A stretch of DNA of 64,000 nt. Source: Pictodentalium vernedei. Its lineage: Eukaryota; Mollusca; Scaphopoda; Dentaliida; Dentaliidae. Below the pieces are notes generated by a model that saw only the letters and a program-made list of their open reading frames with translations, did not search any database and was not told the origin of the DNA. Made by a program: the position numbers and the translations under genes. Position 1 is the first letter of the stretch, and every line of letters begins with the position of its first letter. Location: contig CM062289.1 of NCBI GenBank assembly GCA_031216915.1, forward strand, positions 392,858,674 through 392,922,673, in the 5' to 3' direction. This document shows, piece after piece, positions 63,850 to 64,000 of the stretch.

Positions 63850-64000
63850 CTGTGTGGTGTTGTGTCCTTGGGAAAGACACTTTTGCCCACGTGAGAGCAC
63901 AATGGTATAGTGAACTAAGGCGTACTGCACGCCGACAGTACTCAAGTCTTAAGCCAATGCTAACCCTCCTTGTGCTGGGTTATGCTGGAGAATACGACAG
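63850..64000 (+). mobile_element. SINE body running off the right edge
   Basis: GGTGTTGTGTCCTTGGGAAA, TGAACTAAGGCGTACTGCAC and TAAGCCAATGCTAACCCTCC. It is cut by the window end. Confidence 0.82.

Noticed and set aside
1-64000. Many open frames of 60-166 codons on both strands
   Set aside because: Nearly all coincide with SINEs (repeated VEEAGVPGENHRA and TSMVHLSSTNANPA-like peptides), hairpins, (TTTA)n tracts (LFIYLFIYLFIY) or minisatellites, and lack splice context or domain features.

Overview
This window is eukaryotic nuclear DNA, most likely from a lophotrochozoan invertebrate and probably a mollusc. The reasons are an AT-rich, intron-dominated sequence, a split gene on the minus strand with GT/AG splice sites, and dense SINEs and MITEs. 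Several tandem repeats rich in AAGTTCAAGGTCACTGTGAC and GACGGACGGAC motifs are of a kind common in mollusc genomes. The species call is inference. No long intact open reading frame exists. Almost all long ORFs are accidental readings of SINEs, hairpin elements and simple repeats.

The one well supported gene is a CNBD2-like protein (cyclic nucleotide-binding domain-containing protein 2). It runs on the minus strand from a first coding exon at 41.5-41.8 kb down to 3.3 kb and leaves the window at its 3' end. Six firm exons (41511-41813, 36423-36614, 25666-25835, 22525-22687, 11729-11877, 3292-3430) have compatible splice phases. They encode about 372 residues, including a complete cNMP domain with an intact phosphate-binding cassette (FGEIALL...KRTAS) and the start of a second cNMP-like domain. 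One further small exon (40370-40435) fits in phase but is tentative. Introns reach about 10.6 kb and are packed with mobile elements, while the exons are clean.

Upstream of it (49.4-50.3 kb, possibly to 60.5 kb) lie minus-strand coding-like pieces of a second, unrecognised gene. Its main piece seems to need two frame changes and abuts a hairpin insertion, so it may be a pseudogene. A GC-rich coding-like island at 44.1-44.75 kb is also unassigned.

The dominant content is repeats. (1) About 25 copies of a roughly 250 bp family with TTAA flanks, CCCTTTACC termini and a nearly perfect inner palindrome centred on GGAACGAGCTCG; this looks like a piggyBac-type MITE with three subfamilies. (2) Several other TTAA-flanked hairpin MITE families and many unrelated perfect palindromes. 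(3) About 30 SINE copies that share one body and tail but carry different heads: at least three tRNA-like heads and one derived from 5S rRNA. (4) A 5'-truncated, frameshifted non-LTR retrotransposon 3' end at 7.9-8.6 kb with two shorter sister copies. (5) hAT-like MITEs, one with an 8 bp target duplication inside a SINE. (6) Several minisatellites.

Nested insertions give a relative chronology. At 17.6-20.0 kb a SINE is split by a hairpin MITE that is itself split by a 1.8 kb element. At 62.0-63.3 kb a SINE is split by a hAT-like element carrying a hairpin MITE. At 45.5 kb and 42.2 kb the TTAA target can be read from related sequence in the same window.
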